Positions 34,053 to 42,126 of a stretch of 50,720 nucleotides of DNA are shown here, one piece after another (the first letter of the stretch is position 1; each line of letters starts with the position of its first letter). The stretch covers positions 1 to 50,720 of the forward strand of contig NZ_MUIO01000042.1 of assembly GCF_002087235.1 (NCBI RefSeq), in the 5' to 3' direction. A program made the translations under genes and the position numbers. The DNA is from Pseudomonas floridensis. Its GTDB lineage: Bacteria > Pseudomonadota > Gammaproteobacteria > Pseudomonadales > Pseudomonadaceae. A model generated the notes under the pieces. It was not told the origin of the DNA, did not search any database, and worked only from the letters and a program-made list of their open reading frames with translations.

Positions 34053-34586
34053 TCAAAGGTCCGATTCGACGACGATCCGGACCTTGGATGCGTCCATAGC
34101 GTAGGCCGCATCGGCCAGATCGTTACTGATCTTCTCGATTTTCAGGGTGCCTTCGACCCACAGCGGTGTGTAGATATCATCCAGTTTCAGGCCTTTGGGG
34201 TAACGCACCAGCACCAGTTGATTGGGCGGCGGAGGCGGAACATGGATGCAGGCGCCCGGATACGGCACGAGAAAGAACAGCGTGCTGTGCCCCTTGGCGT
34301 CGGTTTCCAGCGGGACCGGATAACCACCCAGCCGAATGGTCTTGTTGTTCATCGCCGGGACCGTCTTGGCGGAATACATCACCGCCGGCAACCCTTTGCT
34401 CTGCTTGAGCCCGCCCTTGCTGTCAAAGGTGCCCATCGCTTCAGGAGAGTTGTGGTCGATTTCAGGCATGGCCTCAAGGGCCTTTTGATCCGACTTGGGC
34501 ATGAGTTCCAGCCAGTCGGTTTCCGGCAACTGGGCGTGTGCAAGCCCGGATACCAGCAGTAAAGTCATTACGAGAAAGCGACGCAT
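34053..34586 (-). CDS. DUF3299 secreted protein
   Basis: This 177-residue protein has a signal peptide (RRFLVMTLLLVSGLAHA, then QLP). The rest matches what I know of DUF3299: DWLELMPKSDQKALEAMP, IRLGGYPVPLETDAKGHSTLFFLVPYPGACIHVPPPPPNQLVLVRYP, then TPLWVEGTLKI. The single Cys next to HVPPPPPNQ is a family hallmark. These periplasmic proteins are often found near lipoprotein or metal ABC exporters, but none is present here. Function unknown. Confidence 0.87.
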   Translation of the reverse strand: MRRFLVMTLLLVSGLAHAQLPETDWLELMPKSDQKALEAMPEIDHNSPEAMGTFDSKGGLKQSKGLPAVMYSAKTVPAMNNKTIRLGGYPVPLETDAKGHSTLFFLVPYPGACIHVPPPPPNQLVLVRYPKGLKLDDIYTPLWVEGTLKIEKISNDLADAAYAMDASKVRIVVESDL

Positions 34587-34668
34587 GAACAGTGCTCGGC
34601 AGGAAAGAAAGAATTGCCGCGCATTCTAGCCCTCTGCGCAGTGCAAAACAGAGGGCTGACGCTAATGC

Positions 34669-34914
34669 TTAGCGCTTTTTGATCATGCCGTAGATGACCA
34701 GCAGAATGATTGCGCCGACCAGTGCGCCCAGGAAGCCTGCGCCTTCGCCCGCCTGATAGATGCCCAGAGCCTGGCCACCGTAGGTCGCAGCCAGCGAACC
34801 GGCGATGCCCAACAGGATGGTCATGATCCAGCCCATGCTGTCATCGCCCGGCTTGAGGAAGCGCGCCAGCAGGCCGACGATCAAGCCGATGAAGATGGTT
34901 CCGATGATACCCAT
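34669..34914 (-). CDS. GlsB/YeaQ/YmgE family small membrane protein
   Basis: This 81-residue protein has three transmembrane segments: IIGTIFIGLIVGLLARFL, WIMTILLGIAGSLAATYGG and GFLGALVGAIILLVIYGMI. It ends in KKR. The G-W-I-x-T-I-L-L-G-I-A-G-S pattern is the YeaQ/YmgE (transglycosylase-associated) signature. Members are stress- or stationary-phase-induced, and their molecular role is unclear. ATG 34914 has GAGGGA 6 bp upstream. The frame open further upstream is not protein-like. Confidence 0.9.
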   Translation of the reverse strand: MGIIGTIFIGLIVGLLARFLKPGDDSMGWIMTILLGIAGSLAATYGGQALGIYQAGEGAGFLGALVGAIILLVIYGMIKKR

Positions 34915-35131
34915 GCCATTTCCCTCTGTCTGAATTGAACGTGCCACGACCCATAGCAGCCTTGGCTTACTGCTATCTGAGAACGGCAGTGGGGAATGGT
35001 TCCGGCGGAAATGAAGATTGGCGGAAAGAACCGCCTGGCGCGGATTGACTCCACGCACGATGTGCCTGAACAGACCGTTCAGGGACGAGCACGCTCGCCC
35101 TGACGGGATGCCCAGGCAGGGCAGCGAAGGC

Positions 35132-36214
35132 TCAGCCCTTGATCAGCGCCTCGACCAGACCGACCTGACGGTCCAGCGTGGCGCGGTCGTGGCTGCGAAC
35201 GGTCGCGTGGCCAACTTTGCGGCCTGCCTTGAACGCCTTGCCGTAGTGATGCAGATGGCAGTCTTCGACCGCGATGACCTGGTCTACCGCAGGGACTTCG
35301 CCGATGAAGTTCAGCATCGCGCTCTCGCCCACTTTGGCTGTCGAACCCAACGGCAGGCCGGCAACGGCACGCAGGTGGTTTTCGAACTGGCTGCATTCGG
35401 CGCCTTCGGTGGTCCAGTGACCGGAGTTGTGCACACGCGGCGCGATTTCGTTGGCTTTCAGGCCGCCATCGACTTCGAAGAACTCGAAGGCCAGCACACC
35501 CACATAATCCAGTTGCTTGAGCACACGACCGGCGTAACCCTCGGCCAGCGCCTGCAAAGGGTGATCGGTACTGGCAATGGAGAGGCGCAGGATGCCGCTG
35601 TCATGAGTGTTGTGCACCAGCGGGTAGAAACGGGTTTCTCCGTCACGCGCACGCACGGCAATCAGCGACACTTCGCCCGTGAAGGGTACGAAGCCTTCCA
35701 GCAGGCACGGCACGCTGCCCAGTTCGGCAAAGGTATCCACTACGTCGGCAGCGGTGCGCAGCACTTTCTGGCCCTTGCCGTCATACCCCAGCGTGCGGGT
35801 TTTCAGAACGGCAGGCAGACCGATGCTGGCCACCGCCGCATCCAGGTCGGCTTGCGACTGGATATCGGCGAAGGCTGGCGTCGGAATGCCCAGGTCCTTG
35901 AACATGCTTTTCTCGAACCAGCGGTCACGCGCAATGCGCAACGCTTCGGCGCTCGGGTAGACCGGTACGAACTGCGACAGGAAGGCCACGGTTTCGGCGG
36001 GGACGCTTTCGAACTCGAAGGGCACCAGATCGACCTCATCCGCCAGCTGGCGCAGGGGATCGAGATCGCCATAATCGGCACGCAGGGGCTCGCCCAGTGC
36101 CGCTGCGCAGGCGTCCGGCGCAGGGTCGAGAAAGGCGAAATTCATGCCCAGCGGTGTACCCGCCAGTGCCAACATGCGGCCCAGCTGGCCGCCACCGATT
36201 ACACCGATTTTCAT
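35132..36214 (-). CDS. purK: N5-carboxyaminoimidazole ribonucleotide synthase
   Basis: This 360-residue ATP-grasp enzyme makes N5-CAIR from AIR, ATP and bicarbonate in purine synthesis. It has MKIGVIGGGQLGRMLALAG at the N-terminus and the ATP-grasp core (FKD-like LGIPTPAFADIQ, VLKTRTLGYDGKGQ, LLEGFVPFTGEVSLIAVR). The metal/substrate residues lie in LAFEFFEVDGGLKANEIAPRVHNSGHWT. It starts 9 bp after purE on the same strand, so both halves of the AIR-to-CAIR conversion are co-expressed. Confidence 0.97.
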   Translation of the reverse strand: MKIGVIGGGQLGRMLALAGTPLGMNFAFLDPAPDACAAALGEPLRADYGDLDPLRQLADEVDLVPFEFESVPAETVAFLSQFVPVYPSAEALRIARDRWFEKSMFKDLGIPTPAFADIQSQADLDAAVASIGLPAVLKTRTLGYDGKGQKVLRTAADVVDTFAELGSVPCLLEGFVPFTGEVSLIAVRARDGETRFYPLVHNTHDSGILRLSIASTDHPLQALAEGYAGRVLKQLDYVGVLAFEFFEVDGGLKANEIAPRVHNSGHWTTEGAECSQFENHLRAVAGLPLGSTAKVGESAMLNFIGEVPAVDQVIAVEDCHLHHYGKAFKAGRKVGHATVRSHDRATLDRQVGLVEALIKG

Positions 36215-36223
36215 GAAAAAACC

Positions 36224-36715
36224 TCAGGCGTGACGTGGGTCTGGATTGTCCAGAACGCTGTCTGTCTGTTCGGCGCGGAATTTCTTCAGCGCTGCGTGAA
36301 ATTGCGGGTGTTTGGCGCCCAGGATGCTCGCCGACAAGAGCGCCGCATTGATCGCACCGGCCTTGCCGATGGCCAGTGTGGCGACCGGGATACCGGCAGG
36401 CATCTGCACGATGGACAGCAGGGAGTCGACGCCCGACAGCATCGAGGACTGCACCGGCACTCCCAGCACCGGCAGGTGGGTCTTGGCTGCACACATGCCC
36501 GGCAAATGAGCGGCACCACCGGCGCCCGCGATGATGACCTCGATACCACGGCTCTCCGCCTCGTCGGCGTACTGGAACAGCAAGTCCGGCGTGCGGTGCG
36601 CTGACACCACTTTGACCTCGTAGGGAATGCCGAGCTTTTCCAGCATGTCAGCGGTGTGGCTAAGGGTGGACCAATCGGACTTGGAGCCCATGATCACGCC
36701 AACCAGTACGCTCAT
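36224..36715 (-). CDS. purE: N5-carboxyaminoimidazole ribonucleotide mutase
   Basis: This 163-residue class I PurE mutase moves the carboxyl group of N5-CAIR to C4, making CAIR. The active-site strands are [14 protein letters not shown] (residues 5-18), [15 protein letters not shown] (with catalytic His) and [21 protein letters not shown] chose ATG 36715 because AGAGG lies 8 bp upstream and the protein then begins [11 protein letters not shown] as in the family. An in-frame ATG at 36730 is less likely. First gene of purEK. A terminator-like hairpin sits in its leader. Confidence 0.97.
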   Translation of the reverse strand: MSVLVGVIMGSKSDWSTLSHTADMLEKLGIPYEVKVVSAHRTPDLLFQYADEAESRGIEVIIAGAGGAAHLPGMCAAKTHLPVLGVPVQSSMLSGVDSLLSIVQMPAGIPVATLAIGKAGAINAALLSASILGAKHPQFHAALKKFRAEQTDSVLDNPDPRHA

Positions 36716-36750
36716 CGTCGTGCCTCTCATCGGGCGCCCGCAGGCGCGTC

Positions 36751-36793
36751 TAAAAACAACAAGCCACGCGGGAGGACCGGCGTGGCTCGTTGT
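36751..36793 (-). terminator. Intrinsic terminator in the purE leader (possible attenuator)
   Basis: On the minus strand CAACGAGCCACGC (36780-36792) pairs with GCGTGGCTTGTTG (36757-36769), 12 of 13 positions, loop of 10. TTTTT follows directly. It lies between the likely purE promoter and the purE start, so transcription must read through it. No gene is apparent between the promoter and this hairpin. Confidence 0.75.
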
Positions 36794-36830
36794 ACGAATA
36801 ATGACCGATCGAACCGGCCAAAGGCCGCGC

Positions 36831-36858
36831 AGTATACCGTAAAGCAGCAGGATGACAG
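36831..36858 (-). promoter_or_regulatory. Candidate purEK promoter
   Basis: On the minus strand -35 CTGTCA (36853-36858), 16-bp spacer and -10 TATACT (36831-36836). Transcription would begin near 36824, giving a leader of about 109 nt that contains the terminator at 36751-36793. Confidence 0.5.
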
Positions 36859-37076
36859 CCCCTTCCACGACCATCCGTACAAGGTTTTTGTAAACGGTCC
36901 GCAGGGCGACTTCCCTTCCCACAGCAGGACACGTGCAAGTCCTGCACATTCAATATCACAGGACCACAGCTACAGCAGCCAGGTCCGGCTGACTGCCGCA
37001 ACGTATTGCTATTTATTACGTGAGGTCTGACCCGCTCCGGGCAGATCTCGAATTACTTACTCAAGGATGAGTACCC
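36859..37076 (+). other. Divergent region before the metzincin-like gene
   Basis: There is no gene. A perfect 7-bp inverted repeat, GCAGGAC (36924-36930) with GTCCTGC (36939-36945), and an AT-rich stretch just before 37020 could be operator and promoter elements of the downstream protease gene. I cannot assign a sigma-factor class. Confidence 0.3.
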
Positions 37077-37709
37077 ATGTTGAAAATCTTTACCGGCGCC
37101 CTGCTGATCGCCGCACTGTTGTCTGGCCAGGTGGCCCAGGCCGAAGACTCGCCATCCAGACGCCCGCTGTTCCTCTTTCTGCTGCTGCACAATGACATCG
37201 AGGAAACCAGCACCGCCCGCATTGCCGAGGATTATCTTATCTGGCTCGTGAAAGACCTGGAGAGTTTCACAGGTCGGCGCGTTCAGTTGCAGTTCATCAG
37301 CGACGTCCCGGGCGTTACGGATTTTGCCTACAAGAGCACTGATTCCGATGCGATCTACAACGCATGGAGGCAGCGGGCCGATCAGTACATCAATGCCAGG
37401 AACCTGCCGCGAAACGGCACGACCAAGTACCTGCTGTTGACTCAGGAGGCAATGGATTCGAACACCTTGGGCCTGTCGGCTCCAGGCAGCCATACGGGCA
37501 TGGCCTCGCTGGGATATGTGTCGACTGCGGCCCATGAGCTGGGCCATATGCTGGGCGGCACCCACGAATCTGCGGAAATTCTGTATCGGGGAGCCTGGTG
37601 GTGTGAAACCAATCTGGTGGCGGTCCATCAATCCTATCGCCAGTACTGTAAAGTCTACAGCGACGAGAACAAGCGCCGTATCGCCGAGGATCTGAGCCAG
37701 TACCCTTGA
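37077..37709 (+). CDS. Secreted metzincin-like zinc protease
   Basis: This 210-residue protein has a signal peptide (LKIFTGALLIAALLSGQVAQA, then EDS). The zinc motif AAHELGHMLGGTHES has the full metzincin pattern HExxHxxGxxH: H153, E154, H157, G160 and H163. The Met-turn seen in classic metzincins is not evident in the short stretch that follows. Instead there are two Cys (C176, C191) that may form a disulfide near the active site, as in reprolysin-type enzymes. It is small for the class, with little beyond the catalytic core. AAGGATG precedes the ATG. It is monocistronic. The substrate is unknown; a secreted or periplasmic protease is likely. Confidence 0.75.
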   Translation: MLKIFTGALLIAALLSGQVAQAEDSPSRRPLFLFLLLHNDIEETSTARIAEDYLIWLVKDLESFTGRRVQLQFISDVPGVTDFAYKSTDSDAIYNAWRQRADQYINARNLPRNGTTKYLLLTQEAMDSNTLGLSAPGSHTGMASLGYVSTAAHELGHMLGGTHESAEILYRGAWWCETNLVAVHQSYRQYCKVYSDENKRRIAEDLSQYP

Positions 37710-37717
37710 CCCAGACG

Positions 37718-37741
37718 CGGGCCGCCCATCCCGGCGGCCCG
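37718..37741. terminator. Hairpin between the metzincin-like gene and the converging LysR gene
   Basis: CGGGCCGCC (37718-37726) is perfectly matched by GGCGGCCCG (37733-37741) around a 6-base loop. Only a short TTCT follows, so it is a strong stem with a weak U-run. It probably serves both convergent genes. Confidence 0.55.
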
Positions 37742-37749
37742 TTCTGCCG

Positions 37750-38655
37750 CTATTCCTGCGCCGCCGCACTTTCGAGCTTGCGCCACAAAAGGCGAACGTT
37801 GGCCTTGCGCACCAGCGCGCAGCGGTACAGACGGATTTCCAGCGGAACGTGCCACTCAGGACCGCCACAGACCACCAGCTCGCCTCGCGCCAGCTCGGCA
37901 CGCACGCTCAGCTGTGGCACCCACGCAATCCCAAGCCCTTCCAGCGCCATGCTTTTCAGGCTGTCGGCCATGGCGGTCTCGTACACCGTGGTGAACCGTA
38001 GATTGCGCTGACGCAGCAACATGTTCACCGACCGCCCCAGAAAAGCACCCGCGCTGTAAGCCAGCAGCGGCACGCTGGCCTCGCCGTCCATGTCGAACAG
38101 CGGCTGTCCGTGTGCATCGGCGGCACAGACCGGCAACATCTGAGTCTGCCCGAGGTGCAGAGACGGGAAAATTTCCGCGTCCATCTGTAACGCCGCGTCC
38201 GGGTCATAGAACGCCAGCATCAGGTCACAGCCACCCTCGCGCAACGCGTGCACCGCATCGCCCACGTTGGTCGCGACCAGGCGGGTCGCGATGTTCAGGC
38301 CTTCGTTGCGTAGTTGGGCAATCCAGCGCGGGAAGAAACCAAGCGCCAGCGAATGCGCTGCCGCAACCTGCATGACCTCACCCTGCCCGCCTTCCAGATG
38401 ATGCAGATGACGCACCACCTCGCCCAGTTGCTCGACGACGGTACGGGCGGTGACCAGAAACAGCTGCCCGGCGGCGGTCAGTTCAACGGGCGTGCGCGAC
38501 CGATTGACCAGGGTCAGCCCAAGCGCCGCTTCGAGGCTGCGAATACGCCGACTGAACGCAGGTTGCGTCACGAAGCGACGCTCGGCGGCCTGGGAAAAAC
38601 TGCGAGTGGCCGCCAAAGCGCTGAAATCCTCCAACCATTTGCTTTCCAGATTCAT
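37750..38655 (-). CDS. LysR-type regulator divergent from aspA
   Basis: This 301-residue LysR-family regulator has helix-turn-helix at residues 8-45 (EDFSALAATRSFSQAAERRFVTQPAFSRRIRSLE). Its C-terminal effector-binding domain resembles the HypT/YjiE branch, by the SFSQAAERRFVTQPAFSRRIR stretch and ARTVVEQLGEVVRHLHHLEGG linker helix. It is transcribed away from aspA across a 283-bp gap with inverted repeats, so it probably regulates aspA and perhaps the AGCS-ansA genes. The ligand is unknown, and aspartate, asparagine or an oxidant are all conceivable. Confidence 0.85.
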   Translation of the reverse strand: MNLESKWLEDFSALAATRSFSQAAERRFVTQPAFSRRIRSLEAALGLTLVNRSRTPVELTAAGQLFLVTARTVVEQLGEVVRHLHHLEGGQGEVMQVAAAHSLALGFFPRWIAQLRNEGLNIATRLVATNVGDAVHALREGGCDLMLAFYDPDAALQMDAEIFPSLHLGQTQMLPVCAADAHGQPLFDMDGEASVPLLAYSAGAFLGRSVNMLLRQRNLRFTTVYETAMADSLKSMALEGLGIAWVPQLSVRAELARGELVVCGGPEWHVPLEIRLYRCALVRKANVRLLWRKLESAAAQE

Positions 38656-38779
38656 CAGGTCCTCCCGGACAATGGTTGACTGCGTCAGCAGGCGACTGCG
38701 GTAGAGACGATGCCTGACGCGATGCAGTTACAAAAACCTTTCCGTCCCGTGAGCGACAGGAACATGTACAGGTGCGACA

Positions 38780-38824
38780 TTTTGTCCCCTTTACGCATGA
38801 CAAAAAACCCAGGTTACACACCTG
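38780..38824. promoter_or_regulatory. Candidate operators between lysR and aspA
   Basis: TTTTGTC (38780-38786) and GACAAAA (38799-38805) form an inverted repeat with a 12-bp spacer. Directly next to it is CAGGT-tacac-ACCTG (38810-38824). Such dyads are the usual kind of LysR binding site. The sites are about 125 and 115 bp from the lysR and aspA starts respectively. Confidence 0.4.
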
Positions 38825-38938
38825 TTATGCCGTTTATGCATAGCCCAGCGTTTAACAGCATTGGTCAACTTTAAACGCAAAGCCCACTATCCGCTGCGTT
38901 CCGGCATCGTCCGTGCTTTTTTTGAGACTTTTTCTATC

Positions 38939-40363
38939 ATGTCCTCGCCTGCATCATCGCGCATCGAAAAAGACCTGCTTGGTGTTCTAGAAGTCCCTGC
39001 AAACGCCTACTACGGCATTCAGACCCTGCGCGCGGTCAACAATTTTCACCTGTCTGGCGTGCCGCTTTCGCACTACCCTAAACTGGTCGTGGCCCTGGCC
39101 ATGGTCAAGCAGGCCGCAGCCGACGCGAACCATCAGCTCGGACACCTCAACGATGCCAAATACGCCGCCATCAGCGAGGCCTGTGCCCGCCTGATCCGTG
39201 GCGACTTCCACGATCAGTTCGTGGTGGACATGATTCAGGGCGGCGCTGGCACTTCGACCAACATGAATGCCAACGAAGTCATCGCCAACATTGCGCTGGA
39301 AACCATGGGTTTCGAGAAGGGCGAATACAAGCATCTGCACCCCAACAATGACGTGAACATGGCTCAGTCGACCAACGACGCCTACCCGACGGCCATTCGC
39401 CTGGGTCTGCTGCTCGGTCACGATGCATTGCTGGCCAGCCTCGACAGCCTGATTCAGGCCTTCGCCGCCAAGGGTGAAGAATTCAACCACGTCCTGAAAA
39501 TGGGTCGTACCCAATTGCAGGACGCCGTTCCGATGACCCTGGGTCAGGAATTCCGTGCCTTTGCCACCACGCTTACGGAAGACCTGAACCGTCTGCACAG
39601 CCTGGCGCCAGAGCTGCTGACCGAAGTCAATCTCGGCGGCACCGCCATCGGCACCGGCATCAACGCAGACCCTGGCTATCAGAAGCTTGCGGTCGAGCGT
39701 CTGGCGACCATCAGCGGCCAGCCGCTGGTGCCAGCCGCCGACCTGATCGAAGCGACTTCCGACATGGGCGCCTTCGTGCTGTTCTCCGGCATGCTCAAGC
39801 GCACCGCGGTCAAGCTGTCGAAGATCTGCAACGACCTGCGCCTGCTGTCCAGCGGTCCGCGCACCGGCATCAACGAAATCAACCTGCCAGCTCGTCAGCC
39901 AGGCAGCTCGATCATGCCCGGCAAGGTCAATCCAGTGATCCCGGAAGCGGTCAATCAGGTGGCCTTCGAAATCATCGGCAATGATCTGGCGCTGACCATG
40001 GCGGCCGAAGGTGGCCAATTGCAGCTCAACGTCATGGAGCCGCTGATCGCCTACAAGATTTTCGACTCGATCCGCCTGCTGCAGCGCGCCATGGACATGC
40101 TGCGCGAGCACTGCATCGTCGGCATCACCGCCAACGAACAGCGCTGCCGTGAACTGGTCGAGCACTCGATCGGTCTGGTCACCGCACTGAACCCTTACAT
40201 CGGCTACGAGAACTCGACCCGTATCGCCCGCATCGCGCTGGAAACCGGCCGCGGCGTTCTGGAACTGGTTCGCGAAGAAGGCTTGCTCGACGACGCCATG
40301 CTCGACGACATCCTGCGCCCCGAAAACATGATTGCTCCACGTCTGGCTCCACTGAAGGCCTGA
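38939..40363 (+). CDS. aspA: Aspartate ammonia-lyase
   Basis: This 474-residue enzyme of the fumarase/aspartase superfamily splits L-aspartate into fumarate and ammonia. It has EVPANAYYGIQTLRAVNNF near the start, GGAGTSTNMNANEVIAN, the TxxxH region VLKMGRTQLQDAVPMTLGQE and the signature loop GSSIMPGKVNPVIPE. The TLRAVNNF and GTSTNMN forms point to aspartase rather than fumarase C. I chose ATG 38939, which gives the usual length; the upstream part of the open frame is not family-like. The ribosome site is weak. With the symporter and asparaginase that follow, it forms an Asn/Asp utilisation module. Confidence 0.95.
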   Translation: MSSPASSRIEKDLLGVLEVPANAYYGIQTLRAVNNFHLSGVPLSHYPKLVVALAMVKQAAADANHQLGHLNDAKYAAISEACARLIRGDFHDQFVVDMIQGGAGTSTNMNANEVIANIALETMGFEKGEYKHLHPNNDVNMAQSTNDAYPTAIRLGLLLGHDALLASLDSLIQAFAAKGEEFNHVLKMGRTQLQDAVPMTLGQEFRAFATTLTEDLNRLHSLAPELLTEVNLGGTAIGTGINADPGYQKLAVERLATISGQPLVPAADLIEATSDMGAFVLFSGMLKRTAVKLSKICNDLRLLSSGPRTGINEINLPARQPGSSIMPGKVNPVIPEAVNQVAFEIIGNDLALTMAAEGGQLQLNVMEPLIAYKIFDSIRLLQRAMDMLREHCIVGITANEQRCRELVEHSIGLVTALNPYIGYENSTRIARIALETGRGVLELVREEGLLDDAMLDDILRPENMIAPRLAPLKA

Positions 40364-40410
40364 CAGGGAATGACCTGCGCAACAAGCTCACCAGATTGAG
40401 GGCCTAGACA

Positions 40411-40460
40411 CCCCTCAATTTTTTGAGGGTCTGGGAGTGATTCTCCAGACCCTTTTTTTT
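40411..40460 (+). terminator. Terminator after aspA, two overlapping hairpins
   Basis: CCCTCAA (40412-40418) pairs with TTGAGGG (40423-40429). Overlapping it, GGGTCTGG (40427-40434) pairs with CCAGACCC (40445-40452) and is followed by eight T. The second is a strong rho-independent terminator. The two stems share three bases and compete. Confidence 0.85.
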
Positions 40461-40646
40461 GCCTGCTGGCCAAACGGGATCCGATAACGGCCCCGAGCCT
40501 CTGGCACAACGCTCTGCGGAGTTTATCCACAGCGCATTCATTTAGCGCCGTAAATGAAGAATCAGTCCCACAAGAAAGCGGCTACAGACGTAAAAACTTT
40601 GCACCGGTATAGTGCGCCCCCTCAAAAGTAGCGAGGAATAACAAAA
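40461..40646 (+). other. Region before the AGCS symporter gene
   Basis: It holds the promoter of the symporter-ansA operon, which I cannot pinpoint, and one exact DnaA-box sequence TTATCCACA (40523-40531). A single box is not evidence of an origin. No gene is seen. Confidence 0.35.
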
Positions 40647-42098
40647 ATGCTGGAAATGATTAACGACTTTCTCTCCGGTAAAGTACTGATCGTACTTATC
40701 GTAGGCCTGGGTAGTTACTTCACGATCCGCTCACGTTTCGTTCAGTTTCGACACTTTTTCCACATGTTCTCGGTATTTCGCGACAGCTTGCGTAGCAGCG
40801 CGGGTCAGCTGAGTTCGTTTCAGGCCCTGATGCTCAGCCTTGCCGGCCGCGTCGGTGCGGGCAACATTGCAGGTGTCGGCATTGCCGTGACGCTCGGTGG
40901 CCCGGGTGCCGTGTTCTGGATGTGGGTGACCGCGCTGGTCGGCATGTCCAGCAGCTTCATAGAGTGTTCCCTCGCTCAGCTCTACAAACGCAAGGACTCC
41001 GAAGGCCAGTTCCGTGGCGGTCCGGCGTTCTACATCCAGCACGGTCTGGGCAAACGCTGGCTGGGCATGGTCATGGCGGTTCTGCTGCTGGTGACCTTCG
41101 GCTTCGCCTTCAACGGCCTGCAATCGCACGCGGTGACCGACTCGCTGAAAAGCGCCTTCGGCGTTAACACCATGACCACCGGCATCTGTCTGGTCGTGCT
41201 GCTGGGCCTGGCATTCATCGGCGGCATCAAGCGCATTGCTGCGATCTCCGACCTGCTGGTGCCGGTCAAGACCCTGATCTACATCGCGGTCACTGTCTAC
41301 GTTATCGTCCTGCAGATCGACCACGTTCCGGCCATGCTGATGACCATCGTCAGAAGCGCCTTCGGTCTTGACCCGGTGTTCGGCGGCTTGATCGGCAGCG
41401 CGATCGTCATGGGCGTCAAGCGCGGCGTGTTCGCCAACGAAGCCGGTCTGGGCAGCGCCCCGAACGTGGCGGCGGTGGCTCAGGTCGAGCACCCGGTTGC
41501 CCAAGGCGTGGTTCAGGCATTCAGCGTGTTCCTCGACACGTTCGTGATCTGCACCTGCACCGCCCTGCTGATTCTGCTCTCCGGTATCTACGACGTTGGC
41601 TACGACGGCAACGGTATCGTGCTTGCACAGAACTCGCTGGCTGCCGTGGTGGGTGACTGGGGCCGGATCTTCATCAGCGTGGCATTGGCGCTGTTCGTGT
41701 TCACCTCGATCCTTTACAACTACTACCTGGGTGAAAACAGCCTGCGCTTCCTCTTCGGCGAGAAGAAGAAGGCAATCATCGGTTATCGCGTCGCGGTATT
41801 GGTGCTGATTCTGTGGGGCGCGGTCGTTGACCTCAAAGACGTACTGGCCTTCGCTGACATCACCATGACCATGCTGGCCTTCGTCAACCTGATCGCGCTG
41901 GCGATGCTGTTCAAAGTCGTCAAACGCATCCTGAATGATTACGATGCCCAGCGTCGTGCGGGCATCAAGACTCCGGTCTTCGATTCCAGCCAATTCCCGG
42001 ACCTGGATCTGGATCGAAATGCCTGGCCGGCCAACCCTGCCCAGACACCGGTTCACGACGCTGAAGTGGCAGGCAAACCTGCTCCACAAGCGCGATAA
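40647..42098 (+). CDS. Sodium:amino-acid symporter, AGCS family
   Basis: This 483-residue membrane protein of the alanine/glycine:cation symporter family has about 11 helices. Seen are SFQALMLSLAGRVGAGNIAGVGIAVTLGGPGAVFWMW (family signature region, about 56-92), GGPAFYIQHGLGKRW and GVKRGVFANEAGLGSAPNVAAVA. The family imports small neutral amino acids with Na+. The position between aspA and ansA suggests that asparagine, aspartate or alanine may be the cargo, but this is inference. GAGGAA precedes the ATG. ansA follows after 28 bp, so the two form an operon. The soluble C-terminal tail is about 50 residues. Confidence 0.92.
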   Translation: MLEMINDFLSGKVLIVLIVGLGSYFTIRSRFVQFRHFFHMFSVFRDSLRSSAGQLSSFQALMLSLAGRVGAGNIAGVGIAVTLGGPGAVFWMWVTALVGMSSSFIECSLAQLYKRKDSEGQFRGGPAFYIQHGLGKRWLGMVMAVLLLVTFGFAFNGLQSHAVTDSLKSAFGVNTMTTGICLVVLLGLAFIGGIKRIAAISDLLVPVKTLIYIAVTVYVIVLQIDHVPAMLMTIVRSAFGLDPVFGGLIGSAIVMGVKRGVFANEAGLGSAPNVAAVAQVEHPVAQGVVQAFSVFLDTFVICTCTALLILLSGIYDVGYDGNGIVLAQNSLAAVVGDWGRIFISVALALFVFTSILYNYYLGENSLRFLFGEKKKAIIGYRVAVLVLILWGAVVDLKDVLAFADITMTMLAFVNLIALAMLFKVVKRILNDYDAQRRAGIKTPVFDSSQFPDLDLDRNAWPANPAQTPVHDAEVAGKPAPQAR

Positions 42099-42126
42099 AC
42101 GTACAACGCCCTGAAAGGAGAGAGCC

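Noticed and set aside
35018..36604. Plus-strand frame of 528 codons over purK and purE
   Set aside because: Antisense to two unmistakable purine enzymes, with no protein-like features.
40523..40531. Exact DnaA box near the AGCS gene as a possible origin
   Set aside because: It is a single box without an AT-rich unwinding region, and no origin genes (dnaA, dnaN, parAB) are near. Another exact TTATCCACA lies within the amylase coding sequence at about 43864, so isolated boxes occur by chance here.
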